Assembly: GCA_930367215.1 (NCBI GenBank)
Contig: OV884058.1
Span: 106,105,802-106,169,801, forward strand
DNA length: 64,000 nucleotides
Origin: Pollenia angustigena
Lineage: Eukaryota; Arthropoda; Insecta; Diptera; Polleniidae
Reading direction: 5' to 3'
Shown: piece after piece, positions 21,080 to 32,213 of the stretch
Numbering within the stretch: the first letter of the stretch is position 1
Layout of the letters: each line of letters begins with the position of its first letter
Program-made: the position numbers and the translations under genes
The notes under the pieces: model-generated
Database searches by the model: none
What the model was told of the DNA's origin: nothing
What the model saw: only the letters and a program-made list of their open reading frames with translations

Positions 21080-21505
21080 CCCTGCAAATAAAATTGGACC
21101 ACCTGACCCATTTTGATAAAATGGACTACTCCATGGACTAGTCCGATGTAATGCAAGCATGGACCATGTCATTGTTAAAAAGTGTTTGTAGTGAGACGAC
21201 ATGTCTTCGTTTTTTAACGACATGCTTTCGTGTTTAAGCGACTTCAAAACTAATCCTCTTGAGTATACCATGGAGTAGTTTTAAAACTACTCCTTACTGG
21301 TCCAAAGGTGGGTTATATACCATGGAGTAGTTTTAAAACTACTCCTTAGTGGTCCAAAGGTGGGTTATATGGTCCTCTCCTAGGACATCGTAATGTTAAA
21401 TAGACCAGGTTTTTTCCATACGTTTGGGTTACTTGTGGACTAGTCCTGGTCCCTTGTGGACTACTCTTTACACGCGTGTTTGGACTGGTCCTATTATTTG
21501 CAGGG
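21080..21505. mobile_element. 426-bp MITE, TA target (copy 1)
   Basis: Ends CCCTGCAAATA and TATTTGCAGGG, flanked by TA on both sides. The interior holds two copies of the perfect palindrome GGAGTAGTTTTAAAACTACT plus CC, each in a repeated unit of about 53 bp. A copy of exactly the same length lies inverted at 33138-33563. Short frames inside both copies are not genes. Confidence 0.8.
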
Positions 21506-21507
21506 TA

Positions 21508-22049
21508 ATTACTGAAAATATTCCAGTATAAACAGAATTTGTTGTGTCCAAGGTAAATTTACACAAGGTAAACTCGTTGGCCCATATGTTTGTCAGCTGA
21601 TTACCCCTTGTTGGAACCGAAACGTAAAATTTCGTGTATATGAGCCAAAATTTGTGCATGTGTGCGTTAAATTGTTTTTGTTTTATATGAATACAATTTT
21701 GACAACTCGGTTCCTTTTATAGAGAAGCATGTATACACTCCCAAATGAGTCTACCTTGTGTAAATATACCTTGGTTGTGTCTGTTTTCGCATTCAAATAC
21801 AGAAACACTTTTATCTCATAAATCGAGAAACGATGGAATTTTTTGTTTCACACTTCATGTAAGAAATTTGACGATGCGAGGAATACAGAAACGAGCTACT
21901 GGACATTTTTTCATTTCTCTTTCTTACTTTTCGTAGTTTACATACAAGTATGTATTAATTTCTGTCTGACTTCTAATGTTTCATATGTAAACGCTTTAGG
22001 CAAGATTAAAAGAAAATTCAAAAAATTTCCGCCAAGAAATGTCCCTAGT
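21508..22049. other. No feature recognised
   Basis: About 540 bp between the MITE and the LINE remnant. Only short frames without motifs. Confidence 0.4.
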
Positions 22050-22844
22050 GTAAATTGGGACTAACCACCGAAGTGTACAGCCATCCCACTACTGACGGTC
22101 GGAGTCCCCAACTCCTACCTATCGATGATCTGCAAGCATATTAAGCATTGAGACCTCTCTTAAGTCTCTCCTGAGTATTCCTTCCCCATGACAGCTTGCT
22201 GTCCAGAAAAACTTCCAGATACTTAGCACTATCAGATATTCTAAGTTCCACTCCTCCTAGTACCGGTAGCCTGAAATTCTCCACCTTCTACCTCCTAGGG
22301 AAAAGAACCAACTCCGTCTTCTCCGGACTAAACATAATTCCCTTATCACTCGCCCATGCCGACAGTTCGCCCAGCGCCCCTTGCATGACTTCGCTAATTG
22401 TCCGCAGAAATTTGACCGACACCAATATCACCACAGTATTTGCGTAGGCCGCGACCTTATGACCCATTATGTAAAAAAGTCCCAGAACGACATTGACGGC
22501 CAAGAGCCATAGAAGGGAAAAAGTACTCTCCCCTGTGGGGTCCCCCTAATCACCAGTTTCCTTAAACATTCGTTTCCCTAGTCCGAGTGAATAACTCTTC
22601 TGCTGAGCATCATAGTTATCCATTCGATCAAGAACAACGGAACCCTCAGATCAACCAGTGCCGCCAAAGTGTATTCCTTGTTTCGCAATCCCCGCTCCAC
22701 ATAACCAACCAGATCATATAATAAGCTGATTGGTCTAAAATCCTTGGGTTTAGAGCAGTGAAGGGCAACACACATACTATCACATTTATGCTTGTACAGC
22801 AGAAAACGAATGACGCTCATCAACAAGTGCTGATCTGCTCTGTG
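22050..22844 (-). pseudogene. Degenerate LINE reverse transcriptase fragment (R1/LOA-like)
   Basis: On the minus strand the translation in two or more frames gives SKPKDFRPISLL, YVERGLRNKEYTLAALVD, VPLFLIEWITMMLSRR, a degraded PQG region (GDPTGESTFSLLWLLAV), AYANTVVILV in place of the catalytic AYADD, WASDKGIMFSPEKTELVLF, then SAKYLEVFLDSKLSWG and YACRSSIGRSWGL. The order and motifs match reverse transcriptases of R1/LOA/I-type LINEs. Both catalytic aspartates are lost, and there are deletions and stops. The upstream end is cut by the hAT MITE at 22845. Confidence 0.72.
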
Positions 22845-23042
22845 CAAGGCGAATTGACTAGAAGGTGAGGTCAACTCTACAACTACAATGCTTCTGTGGT
22901 CGGGTTGTCAAAAATATTGCTAGTAAAAAAAAACAGGTTTGTTTACATTAAAAACTAGTTTGTATACAAACTTTGACATGTCTACCACCGAAAAAAAACA
23001 GCACATGTTGACTTGACCCCACCTTCTAGTCATATCGCCCTG
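22845..23042. mobile_element. 198-bp hAT-type MITE (copy 1)
   Basis: TIR CAAGGCGAATTGACTAGAAG and, inverted, ...CTTCTAGTCATATCGCCCTG. Flanked by the identical 8-mer GCTCTGTG (22837-22844 and 23043-23050). An 8-bp duplication is the hallmark of hAT-type insertion. A second copy of the same length lies at 52268-52465. Confidence 0.88.
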
Positions 23043-23050
23043 GCTCTGTG

Positions 23051-24240
23051 TCTGCAACTGATTTAATAACTTTGACGAAATGACAACAAAGAAACAGCCG
23101 AACTTACATTGTCAGAGACCACACGAAGAAGTTTATAGTGTGCAAGTGTCGACGTCACACAAGCAGCGTTTTTTTACTATGCACGCTCACATAGGATTTG
23201 CAAAAGTGCCCTTCACTGGTTTAGTGTGACCGGTTTTACCCGTCTTGGATATACAAACTACCCTGACCTCTCTTTACCCTCTAGGAATGTACCTGTTCAG
23301 CATACATACCTAAAAAGTTCCACCCCGACCCAGGATCCACACACTCCGGAAAGTGAGTCTCCATAAGCAGACAGAGATTCAGAAACAGATTCAGCCTATG
23401 AGTTGTTCGGTCTCTGAATAAATCCAGGGACTACTGGGTCCTTGTATAAAATTCTCCTGTAACTCAATCTGAAGTTACTCCAATCCTCTTCCCTGCGCGT
23501 ATATAAAATGCAGTAAATGAGAACATATATTGAGAGCGAAAAGTGACAGTTCTTGTTTAAGTATTTACAAATTTTTACTGCAGAAATTTTTGCAGTAAAA
23601 TTTAGTAAATCAAAAAAACATATGTTTCAAAAGGTAAACAAACAAAAGTAACAAATAAGTGTGAAAAAATTGTTAAATAAAAGAAAAGTTGAAATAAAAA
23701 TTAAACCAAAACAAGAAGTGAATAAATATTAATTAATTAAACTTGTTTGTGAAGTATTTATTTGGCTAAATACAAACTTTTGAAATTTTTTTGGTTATAT
23801 TAATTTTTTAGAGTTGTAAAAGTGTGAAGTACTTGGGTACTTAAGTAATCAATGGCAAAAAAATTATTCATGTTCTTTTAAATAATTTAACCCGCTACAA
23901 ATTAGTAAAATCAAATTAAATAAAAAACAAACAAATATGAAAGATTACATAAAATAATTTATTTGTATTTTCCAAAAATGTTCGTGTTTTAAAAAGTATT
24001 TAATCGAGTACCGATAAGAAAACGAGTTAAGTAATCAAAAGTGTAAACATTTTTCAATACTTCAATTATTTGCCATCAGCTGTTGCCTTTATTTTACGAA
24101 TTTTTACAAATTTTCCGTTTTCGTACTTTTTTGTACAACAGCTTTTTGTGAGAGCAAATTTTTTAGTTTACTCATTTACTGCATTTTACTGTAAAAGTTC
24201 TCAAACGCACCTATTATATCTGAAAGTGAGTTAATGTGAA

Positions 24241-24275
<35 letters not shown>

Positions 24276-24323
24276 TTTTAAGTGCAGTTTATGAAAATTA
24301 TTAGAAAATTTGTGTACCATTTC
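23051..24323. other. Intergenic with a distant inverted repeat and (TA)n
   Basis: No gene recognised. AAAATGCAGTAAATGAG at 23505-23521 is exactly complementary to 24171-24187, 650 bp away, so a MITE of about 0.7 kb is possible. A (TA)n tract occupies 24244-24274. Confidence 0.45.
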
Positions 24324-25636
24324 CACTGTTGCCAAATTTATTTGAACAATTCCCGCTAAATCGGACCTCAAATCCGCTAGAAACAGCTAAATACTTAATT
24401 TAGCGGGAATTTTTTTAAAAATACCGCTAAAACCTAAACATGTTTAAAAGTTTAATATAAATCTACGTATAAGCTGATTTTTCTAGCATATATGACTCTC
24501 AAATCACGTTACATACTAAGGTTTCCAACTTCCCTAGTTATTTTATTCCCAAAAAAAAAAAAAAAAAAAAAAAAATAAGTTAGAGTTATGTTTTCAGCTG
24601 TGCCGAATCTTTAATACCCTACACCTGCAGTTAGAATATTTCCGGAGTGGTCTTTATATGGGACATATGGTAAATAATGGGCCTTTCTTCACGAAATTTT
24701 AACAAGTAATTTATAGTCTTATAAAACTATGATTTTCAAAATGTTATTATAATACAACACAGATTGAGAGCTTTACGGTTCTACGCGTACTAAAGGTTCT
24801 TCCTAGAGTAGAGTTTATATGAGGTCGATGGTAAGTTATGGACCGATCTGATCGATAGTTGACAGTGTAATTTCTTGTCATATATAACGCCATAGTAATA
24901 CTAGTTTTTGTAACATAATAAGACATTTTTTAGGGTGGTTGTTCCACATTTTAATTCTTAACACTTTTCCTACTGAACCGATTGTACTGGACTTCAATCC
25001 TAAGCTGCTTAGGTGAATTCTTATCAATTAAATGCCAATATTTATCTTTTCTATTGAGTTGTTTGAAAGTGAGCGTGATTTCAACAGACGGAAAGACAGA
25101 CGGACATGGCTAAATCGACTTAGAATTACTCAAGGTACCAGAATAAATATACTTTATGGGGTCTTAGATGAATATTAAAACAGTTTCACCCGGAAGGACA
25201 AACTTAGTACGTAAGTACGTAAACCCAAAAAAAGTTTATAACATTTACCCTATTTTTGGTAATTATTAAGCAATAAGATAAAATAAGAAGGTTGAAAGGT
25301 AGTGAACTATATTGCTTGGGATCTATCGAGACAATTAACCTTTCCCTACCTTTTGTTTCAAAATTTTAAGCAAGCTTAAAGTTGTGAATTGTCACATACA
25401 GCCCTAACAAAATCGTAAAAAAATGTCATATGCAATCTTCAGTTCTCTAAAACTACAAAAGTAATTAAAACAGTGAACATAAACAAAAGGAAAAAGTAAA
25501 AAATCTGTAAATTTTAAATTTGAGAAATGTTTTTGTAGCGAAGATTTCCCGCTTACCGCTAAAACGTATATTTTCACGCGATTGACATTTCAAAAACGCT
25601 AGATTAAGCGGGAAAATCTCTAAATTGGCAACAGTG
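24324..25636. mobile_element. Non-autonomous hAT-type element of 1.3 kb (copy a)
   Basis: Begins CACTGTTGCCAAATTTA and ends CTAAATTGGCAACAGTG, inverted with few differences. Flanks ACCATTTC (24316-24323) and ACCTTTTC (25637-25644) match at 7 of 8 positions. Subterminal CCCGCTAAA motifs occur near both ends. No transposase. It contains a nested INE-1-like copy. Confidence 0.72.
24575..25215 (-). mobile_element. INE-1-like element, family A, diverged and truncated (copy 4)
   Basis: Preceded by a poly(A) run at 24550-24574. Recognised by CAGCTGTGCCGAATCTTTAA, TACCCTACACCTGCAG, the CAGACGGACATGGCTAAATC segment and GGACAAACTTAGTAC. The TATACCC end is missing. Nested in the 1.3-kb hAT-type element. 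Confidence 0.7.
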
Positions 25637-26520
25637 ACCTTTTCATATGGTCTTGTACTTTTTTTTTTGCCCAAACTCTGTATCATTTTTTGTTTTACTG
25701 GTGGCAACGCTGACAGTTAGTCAGATTGGAACGAAAAAAAGTTGTGATGTGTATTATCAATTGTTTTCGCTCAACATAAAAAGAAAAATTAATTAATTTA
25801 TATTTGGCGACATAAAATGATTAATTTGTACTGTAATTATTAAAAGAATTGAATTAAGTACAACGAAAAAGTGAAATTTACTAAAAAGTGCAAGTGTAGA
25901 AAGATATTTGCATATACACGTATCGTTTAAACACACACAAATAAAATCACGCAGTACTACTTAAAACCAACAAAAAAAAAATAAAAAAGGTGTTTAGGAG
26001 TGCGAGAAAGGTGAATACAAAAATAAATACGATAAATATATTATTTTACATATATATAAGTAAATAAATATGCGTAGTATATAGTGAAATTATTTAAGGA
26101 ATATGGGAGAAACAAAAAATATTAAAATATAATTTTTATATACTTACATACATATGTATGTACATAACTACGGCATATAGTATGTATACATATAAAATTA
26201 CAAATATGTATGTAATAATAAAAACAATAAAAATGTAAATAGTTTAGGTGCAATATTTCATGTTGTGTTGTTAGACTACTTATTTTGTTTCATTTCAATT
26301 AGCAAGATATAACTAATACCTATTATTTTAAGTTTTAAGTATTTTAAGTATTTATTTATTAGTTTGTAGATTTTCCAATTAAACTTTACGGTTTATATTT
26401 GAGTTTTTTTAGTCGTTTTTGTTACGTGTTTTTACTTACATAGATTTTTTGAATTTAAAATTATGATTTGTATACCTATACATACATACTTAAGAATAAG
26501 GTATCTTGTGTATAAAATTG
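25637..26520. other. AT-rich, no gene recognised
   Basis: About 880 bp with no supported reading frame or repeat end. Confidence 0.4.
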
Positions 26521-26773
26521 CATACCGCACTTGTTCAACAATACTGTCTTAACTCAAAATTTTCAGTAGAAGCAAAACAATTTTTTAATTTTACATTAAA
26601 GGCAAATGAAAAAGAATTTTTTAACCGACCTTGTCATAGCCAAAAGGTTGCCAAAATAGCCCTTTATACCTATTTAGAGCAGTAAGATATGAATATAACG
26701 TGTCGATTTTTTCCAAAAAGTCAAAAAATAAAAATTTAGAGTTATTACACTATTTTTGAACAAGTGCGATATG
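26521..26773. mobile_element. MITE of about 250 bp
   Basis: Left end CATACCGCACTTGTTCAA and right end TTGAACAAGTGCGATATG form an inverted repeat with one mismatch, continuing inward (CAATACTGT / CACTATTTT). The target duplication could not be fixed. Confidence 0.55.
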
Positions 26774-26928
26774 AAATTACGAATGTAGTTCATTATTTAA
26801 ATTAATTTGCCCTTGTCTAGAATTCTTATTAAGTTTTGTCTTATAGGTATGGTTTATTATTTTTGTTTTTCCCCCGCATTAAAATATATGTAAACTGTAT
26901 ATAAATTTCAGATTGTTAAGAATTTATA

Positions 26929-27444
26929 AAAAACATGTAAGAGTACTATATTCGGCTATGCCGAATCTTATATACTCTTCACCATTGTGCGATAAGAACA
27001 AAAAGATATATAAATACCATTCTTAAATATAAATTTATATATTTTGTGCAACTACCACCCCCCAATCCCGCACACATTTTGTCGGATGTTGTGAATTGAT
27101 AACTAAGATGATTTTTTTTTATTTGTTAACATTGAGCAATCCTGCCCAATTTGGACAACTTTTCTCAAACTGTTCTCCAAATATAAAGAAATCTAATTTG
27201 TGCAAACCCCATTTTAATCCCACACAGATTTTGTCAGATGTTGTGTATTAATGAGCAAGATATTTGTACCAAAATTGGAAACTTTACCTCTTGATTTTTA
27301 CATTATCTTTGTATGGGAGGTGCCACGCCCACTTTAAATTTCAAAAATAAAAGTAGCATAATGTAAAAGATTCATAAAGATCGCTTTAGCGGTTTGACGA
27401 ATTGATGAATATCTTTACACAGTCAGTCTCAAGAAGAAAAATAT
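26929..27444 (-). mobile_element. INE-1-like element, family B, fragment (copy 1)
   Basis: Starts with the reversed 3' end AAACATGTAAGAGTACTATA and hairpin TTCGGCTATGCCGAA, then ATACTCTTCACCATTGTG. Further in it has GGAGGTGCCACGCCCACTT, a segment shared with INE-1 elements. The piggyBac-type MITE at 27449 interrupts or abuts it. Confidence 0.65.
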
Positions 27445-27448
27445 TTAA

Positions 27449-28078
27449 CCCTTATGTGTGTGGAAAAAAACACCTTCTATAGGGTGGATAGGTACCTGGG
27501 TACCTTCATGCAAATTGTATGAGAAATCTAATTTTTTGTCTTGTATTGTACAAACAATCGATGGTTAATGATATAATATTAGAATTTTACTCTGGTTTTC
27601 TCCTTTTCATATATTTTTTAAAATTCTACACCCAAAAAAAAAAAAAATTTGGAATATAAAACACCTTCTATAGGGTGGATAGGTACCTGGGTACCTTCAT
27701 GGAAATTGTATGAGAAATCTAATTTTTTGTCTTGTATCGTACAAACAATCGATGGTTAATGAAATAATATTAGAATTTTACTCTGGTTTTCTCCTTCTCA
27801 TATATTATTTAAAATCCTACACCCAAAAAAAAAAATTTGTAATATAAAACGTATACAGGTACCCAGGTACCTATTTACCCTATTAAGGGTGCAAAAAGCA
27901 AATTGCTATGCCACGCCCCCCCAAACTCATATTGTATATAAACACCTATGAAAATATAATAATAACAAAAAGTTAGGAGTTCTCATGAAATTGTAGAATT
28001 GTAGACTAAAATCTTATATAAAAAATTTGGATTTGAAAACGCAATAGGTACACAGGTACCTGTCCACACACATAAGGG
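27449..28078. mobile_element. piggyBac-type MITE
   Basis: Flanked by TTAA on both sides (27445-27448 and 28079-28082). TIR CCCTTATGTGTGTGG with exact inverted partner CCACACACATAAGGG. TTAA targets and CCC ends are diagnostic of piggyBac. The interior has a tandem duplication of about 197 bp (CACCTTCTATAGGGTGGATA at 27468 and 27661) and GGTACC-rich segments. No transposase; 630 bp. Confidence 0.85.
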
Positions 28079-28123
28079 TTAAAAAATGTAAAGCAAAAAT
28101 TCAAAAAATTGACTAAATAGGTA

Positions 28124-28738
28124 CCCAGGCAGAAAAAGACATTCACCACGACGCTGTGCCGACGATGCAGGCAGTACTATCAACATCAATACAACGCACT
28201 GTTTACCAAATTTACAATGTTGTCACAATATTAAAATGATAACGCCAAATGTGCGTCTTCCGACTCTTCTTTTTAGTGTTTTCACAGTACTGTAAATTTA
28301 AATTTACAATGTTGGATTCACGAATTAACAACGTAGTCACAACCGTCTATCGACTCTTATTTTCAATATTGCTACAAATATAAATTCGCTAAATAAACAA
28401 GCAAAAATTTGTATATGTATTTTCTAACCTAAAATAGTTTTTGTGTTTTCATTTTAATACGACACTATTAAATAAATAAGACTACATTTTTGTATATACA
28501 GCGTTGTAGCGGTATAGTTTTATGGTAAATACGACTTTAAAAAACTAAAGTCGTATATTTGTATTTAGGGTGTTGTACCGGTGTTGAATCTTATTTAAAA
28601 ACGGTATTATAAAACTAAGGTTGTAATTTTGTATCTACAGTGTTGTGATGGTACCATATTTTTGGTAGAGTCACAATTTTGTATTTACAGGGTTGTGTCG
28701 GTACATAATATTTAGAAGAGTCGTAATTTCTGCCTGGG
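28124..28738. mobile_element. MITE, TA target, CCCAGGCAGAAA ends
   Basis: Left CCCAGGCAGAAA and right TTTCTGCCTGGG, flanked by TA. Length 615 bp. It contains repeated segments (ATTTACAATGTTG, GTATTTACAGGGTTGTG). Related fragments appear at 41882-42040 (left end) and 63280-63367 (right end). Confidence 0.72.
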
Positions 28739-29038
28739 TATGTATTTATGTATAATATTAACTGGAAATTGGAATATTCACGGCTTAAAAATTATGCAAC
28801 AAATGCTTTTAGCTGTAGACATGGCAAATATGGTTTGAAATGTTTTGTTTACTGTTTTAAAACCCAAACTAAATTCATGAATTATTTTTTACATTTCGTA
28901 AATTTTGAACAGTTGTAATACATTGTAACTATAAGTTTTGTTTTTTCGCATTGCACATAAGTTTTCGTATAAGGCATAGATTTTTAGTGTAAGAATAAGA
29001 CTCGAAGTATCTTAAATGGGTATGTATATTTTAATATA

Positions 29039-29233
29039 CCCAGCGGTAAATATTGAAAGGACCACAGTATGCCTTCTAGAAGGTATAAATTTCTTTTTGA
29101 AAGACTTTCAAAAATATTCAGTACACATTCGCTACTCCCTCCTTTAAGAAGGGAGAAAGGAAGTTGTTAATTTTTACTTATTTTTTATATTTAGTTATAT
29201 TCGGCCTCTTTACTCATTCCAGTTACCGCTGGG
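29039..29233. mobile_element. MITE, TA target, CCCAGCGGTAA ends
   Basis: CCCAGCGGTAA at the left, exact inverted TTACCGCTGGG at the right, TA on both flanks, 195 bp. Confidence 0.68.
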
Positions 29234-29309
29234 TATCTTTTTTCAAGTATTTATAATACTTATTCAAAAAAATAAAACTGGCAGCCCTATTAAGTATGTG
29301 TTACCATAT

Positions 29310-29372
29310 TTGTATACCCTCCTCTACAAATAGTTGTGAAAAGGGTATACTAAGTTTGTCATTCCGTGTAGA
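29310..29372 (+). mobile_element. INE-1-like family A end fragment
   Basis: TATACCCTCCTCTACAAATA, GTTGTGAAAAGGGTATACTA and TTTGTCATTCCGTG match the 5' end at 5276, then the match stops abruptly. Confidence 0.6.
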
Positions 29373-29992
29373 GTTGTCAAAACCGGTTTCCGAACTATTC
29401 GAAAAACCGATTTTTTTGGATTTTTCCGGTTTTTTAAAACCGGTTCCTTACAAAGGCCGGTTTTCGAAGTATTCGAGAAACCGGTTTTTTGGTCTCGAAT
29501 AATCGACTTTTTCTTATATTTAATTTTTTTCATTATCTTGCATTCGATGACATTTTTTAGTAACCACTTTTGTTAATTACAACAGTGTTTTAATTTTTGT
29601 CATCATACATAACATATTCATTACAGTACCAAGCTATTGAACTTGCAGAAGAGTACTACAAAACAGAATTTTTTATAATTCCCAGCAGTATAAGTTAAGC
29701 CCAAGTTCTGACTTTGGCTTTGGTTTGTTTCTTTAAAGTATTAAAAATGGATAAAATTACTTTAATATATTTTTTTCTTTAAACGCAAAAAATTTCTACC
29801 TTGTAAACAATATTAAATTCGCGCATTTTCTTCTTCTTCTTTGAAACATCCATATTACTTGATAGAAAGTTGATATTTGCAAAAAAATGTTGCCATTTAT
29901 TTGTGCTCAGTATGGTAGCGCTACATGGTTTAAGCCACCACCCAAAAATATCAAATTCAATTGATACTAGATTAACTTAATTCTCAGATTAG
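29373..29992. other. Intergenic with CCGGTTT inverted motifs
   Basis: From 29373 to about 29510, several copies of AACCGGTTT and TATTCGA motifs in both orientations; similar motifs recur near 50125-50175. The rest is AT-rich with no gene recognised. Confidence 0.45.
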
Positions 29993-30583
29993 CTAATTAT
30001 AGAATAAAATTAACTTTAATCTCAAACCCAAAAAGTGGCTCTTAGAGAGTAAAACTGGATCATTAATGGGGACATTTATTAAAGTTTTAGGAATAGAAAT
30101 AACTGTGTCAATACTTGAAGATTGTATAGCACCACCAATTAAAACACTGTTTTCGTTAGAACTCGGGATTTTCTTATTTGAATTAGCTGACAATGCAACG
30201 GATGAAGAATTATCTTTAGAATTTTCTTTATCCAAAAACCTTGGGCTTTTACGGCGAGTTGGAGATGGCGACTGAAAGCCGTATAAGGATTTAAAATCAT
30301 CAAACAGCTTTCCATAGGCATTAATTTGCTCGGTTAAATGATTTAGGTTGTTCTGAATTTGTGAAAAATTATTTTTTGTGCTTTGAAAAAATCTGTAAAA
30401 TTCAGCACTAAATTTTTGACAGGCATTACAACGCCAATGCAGATTTCTATTTTTTGCAATTGCCTCACCAACTAGACCGGAGAGACCACAACATTTAAAA
30501 TGGCATAACCCATGACACAACCAACAGATAACCATTCTATCATCATATCCATCTAAGTTGCATCCTTTTTTTATGCATGCCAT
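29993..30583 (-). CDS. PHD-finger protein, probably retrotransposon ORF1 or TE-derived
   Basis: 196-residue frame starting at ATG 30583. The N-terminus fits a PHD zinc finger: Cys3, Cys8, Cys20, Cys23, His28, Cys31, Cys52, Cys55 (CWLCHGLCHFKCCGL in the middle, HWRCNAC at the end). After it comes a coiled-coil-like stretch (FSQIQNNLNHLTEQI) and a serine-rich linker (SPSPTRRKSPRF). PHD fingers followed by a coiled coil occur in ORF1 of several insect LINEs and in TE-derived proteins; no downstream reverse transcriptase was found. The C-terminal coding stretch SHFLGLRLKL recurs at nucleotide level near 47820, inside an hAT element, which supports a repeat origin. A host gene fragment remains possible. 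Confidence 0.5.
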   Translation of the reverse strand: MACIKKGCNLDGYDDRMVICWLCHGLCHFKCCGLSGLVGEAIAKNRNLHWRCNACQKFSAEFYRFFQSTKNNFSQIQNNLNHLTEQINAYGKLFDDFKSLYGFQSPSPTRRKSPRFLDKENSKDNSSSVALSANSNKKIPSSNENSVLIGGAIQSSSIDTVISIPKTLINVPINDPVLLSKSHFLGLRLKLILFYN

Positions 30584-31003
30584 TATTGATTGGTAGAAAA
30601 ACTCAGTTTATTTTAAATTGTATTTATGTATAATATAAGAGGGACTGCTGTTTTATTGTAATATTGTTTGTTTTGTTTATTATTGATTTGTTTCTGTTGT
30701 TGCAAAATAAGAATATTTTTTAAACGGTTGTTGTTTTTTTATTTTCGGTTTATGTTTTGTTATGAATTTAGTAAAAGGTAAATTGAAAGAGTCCCTATTG
30801 TTGTTTTTTTTTTTTTTTTTTTTGTTTTATATGACAGAGAAAGCACCAGTTTGTTTTGTTTAATTATTACTGATCTGTTTTTGTTTGTAATGTTTATTAT
30901 TGTTCTGTTACTGTTGTTATTAATTTAAAACGTTTGTTGTTATTGTTTTTTTTTCTGTTTATGTTTTGTGATAATCGAACGCAATTTAAAAATTGAGTAT
31001 GAG
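30584..31003. other. T-rich spacer
   Basis: Dominated by TTTGTT and TTATT motifs and a T-run at 30808-30825. Nothing else seen. Confidence 0.5.
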
Positions 31004-31274
31004 CAAAGAATATAAATCTTATAGAATGCGCATCATGTAGAAGCAAAATTTCTTATGGCGGGGTTTATCATTACGCCCCGGTCTCATATAATTTCGCTCA
31101 CAAATTTTGCAAAGGCAATTTGTTGTTGGTTTGTGTTTTCACTTAGAGAACTGAAGAGAGCATCCAAAATGTGCAGCATTAACACATACACATGTTTGCT
31201 GTTTTTGCCAGCCAAAGTGTGTGTGTGTTTGTGTTTTTTTCTTCGTTGAAACCGGTTTTTGGTATTTTTTTAAT

Positions 31275-31420
31275 TGATTTCGTTTTGTTTTAAAATAATT
31301 TATGTGCAAATAACCTACGTAAGAGCGAATGCGACCAATTGCGTAATTGTAGGGCAACAGTATGTGTTTTATTTTTGTAAAAACTAAACTATATCGATTT
31401 GCACCGAATTATAATTCCAT
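31275..31420. repeat. Left arm of a long imperfect inverted repeat
   Basis: Matches 32930-33075 in inverted orientation, e.g. GTGCAAATAACCTACGTAAG, TAATTGTAGGG and AGTATGTGTTTTATT. The arms enclose the pogo-like element. Confidence 0.6.
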
Positions 31421-32006
31421 TTTTTAGATTATTTAATTATGTACTTATCATGTATGTATATTAATGGAATTTATAAATAAAGGAGTGGCATAATTATAAA
31501 TAGGTATTTCTCCTTGATTGTTTGTTAAATAAATTTCATATTGCTCAGTTTGTGAACATTTATTAAATTAGTACTCCTCCGAAAACATTGCTCTTGGTCT
31601 TTAGAAAAAGGAAGTTCCAAGAAAAGAAAAATACAAGTTTTATCAAACGAATGATTTAATTTATTAAAATATTAGGGTGGTTGATATCCTCATTAAATTC
31701 TTTTTAAATATATAACAGTATTAATCGGATATAAGAACATCTCATATAAGAACAAAACGCTTATAAGAAACATTTTCAAAAACACCATGTCTTTTTTGCG
31801 ATTTTTCTAACAAAAAAGGTTTCATATAAGAAAAAAACTGATAAAAGAACATTTTTCTTAAACACCAAAATCACAAAATGTATAGAAAAAGAATTTATAT
31901 AAGAAACTTCCAACGGCAAAACAGAATTTATGTAGTTTGCATGGACAACTCTGTTTTCTGACAGTTTTACAACAAGAACAAAGTTTTTTTTTACTTTTAG
32001 TTTTAG

Positions 32007-32213
32007 ATGAGCGAGCTGGTACCCATGAGAAACTTTGTGTTTTTTGCCAATAGAACAAAAGTTAAAATTTTAAAAGAAATACAAAACGGGATAAAAAGAA
32101 GCGAAATTGAAAAGAAATATAATATTGGACTTTCAACGTTATCTAAAATAGTGAAAAACTCAAAAGACATAGACAATAATTATTTTAAAGTTAGGAACGT
32201 TAACATGGGGTCT
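32007..32213 (+). pseudogene. CENP-B/Psq-type helix-turn-helix of a pogo-like transposase
   Basis: The frame reads RTKVKILKEIQNGIKRSEIE then KKYNIGLSTLSKIVKNSKDI, a good match to the N-terminal DNA-binding helix-turn-helix of Tigger/pogo transposases (K-x-I-L-x-E...Y-x-I-x-x-S-T-L-S). After about 65 residues it runs into the small MITE at 32208. The catalytic DDD/E domain is absent. Strand and position agree with the surrounding TIRs. Confidence 0.72.

Noticed and set aside
25465..25707. 80-codon minus-strand frame
   Set aside because: Crosses the right end of the 1.3-kb hAT-type element; no domain seen.
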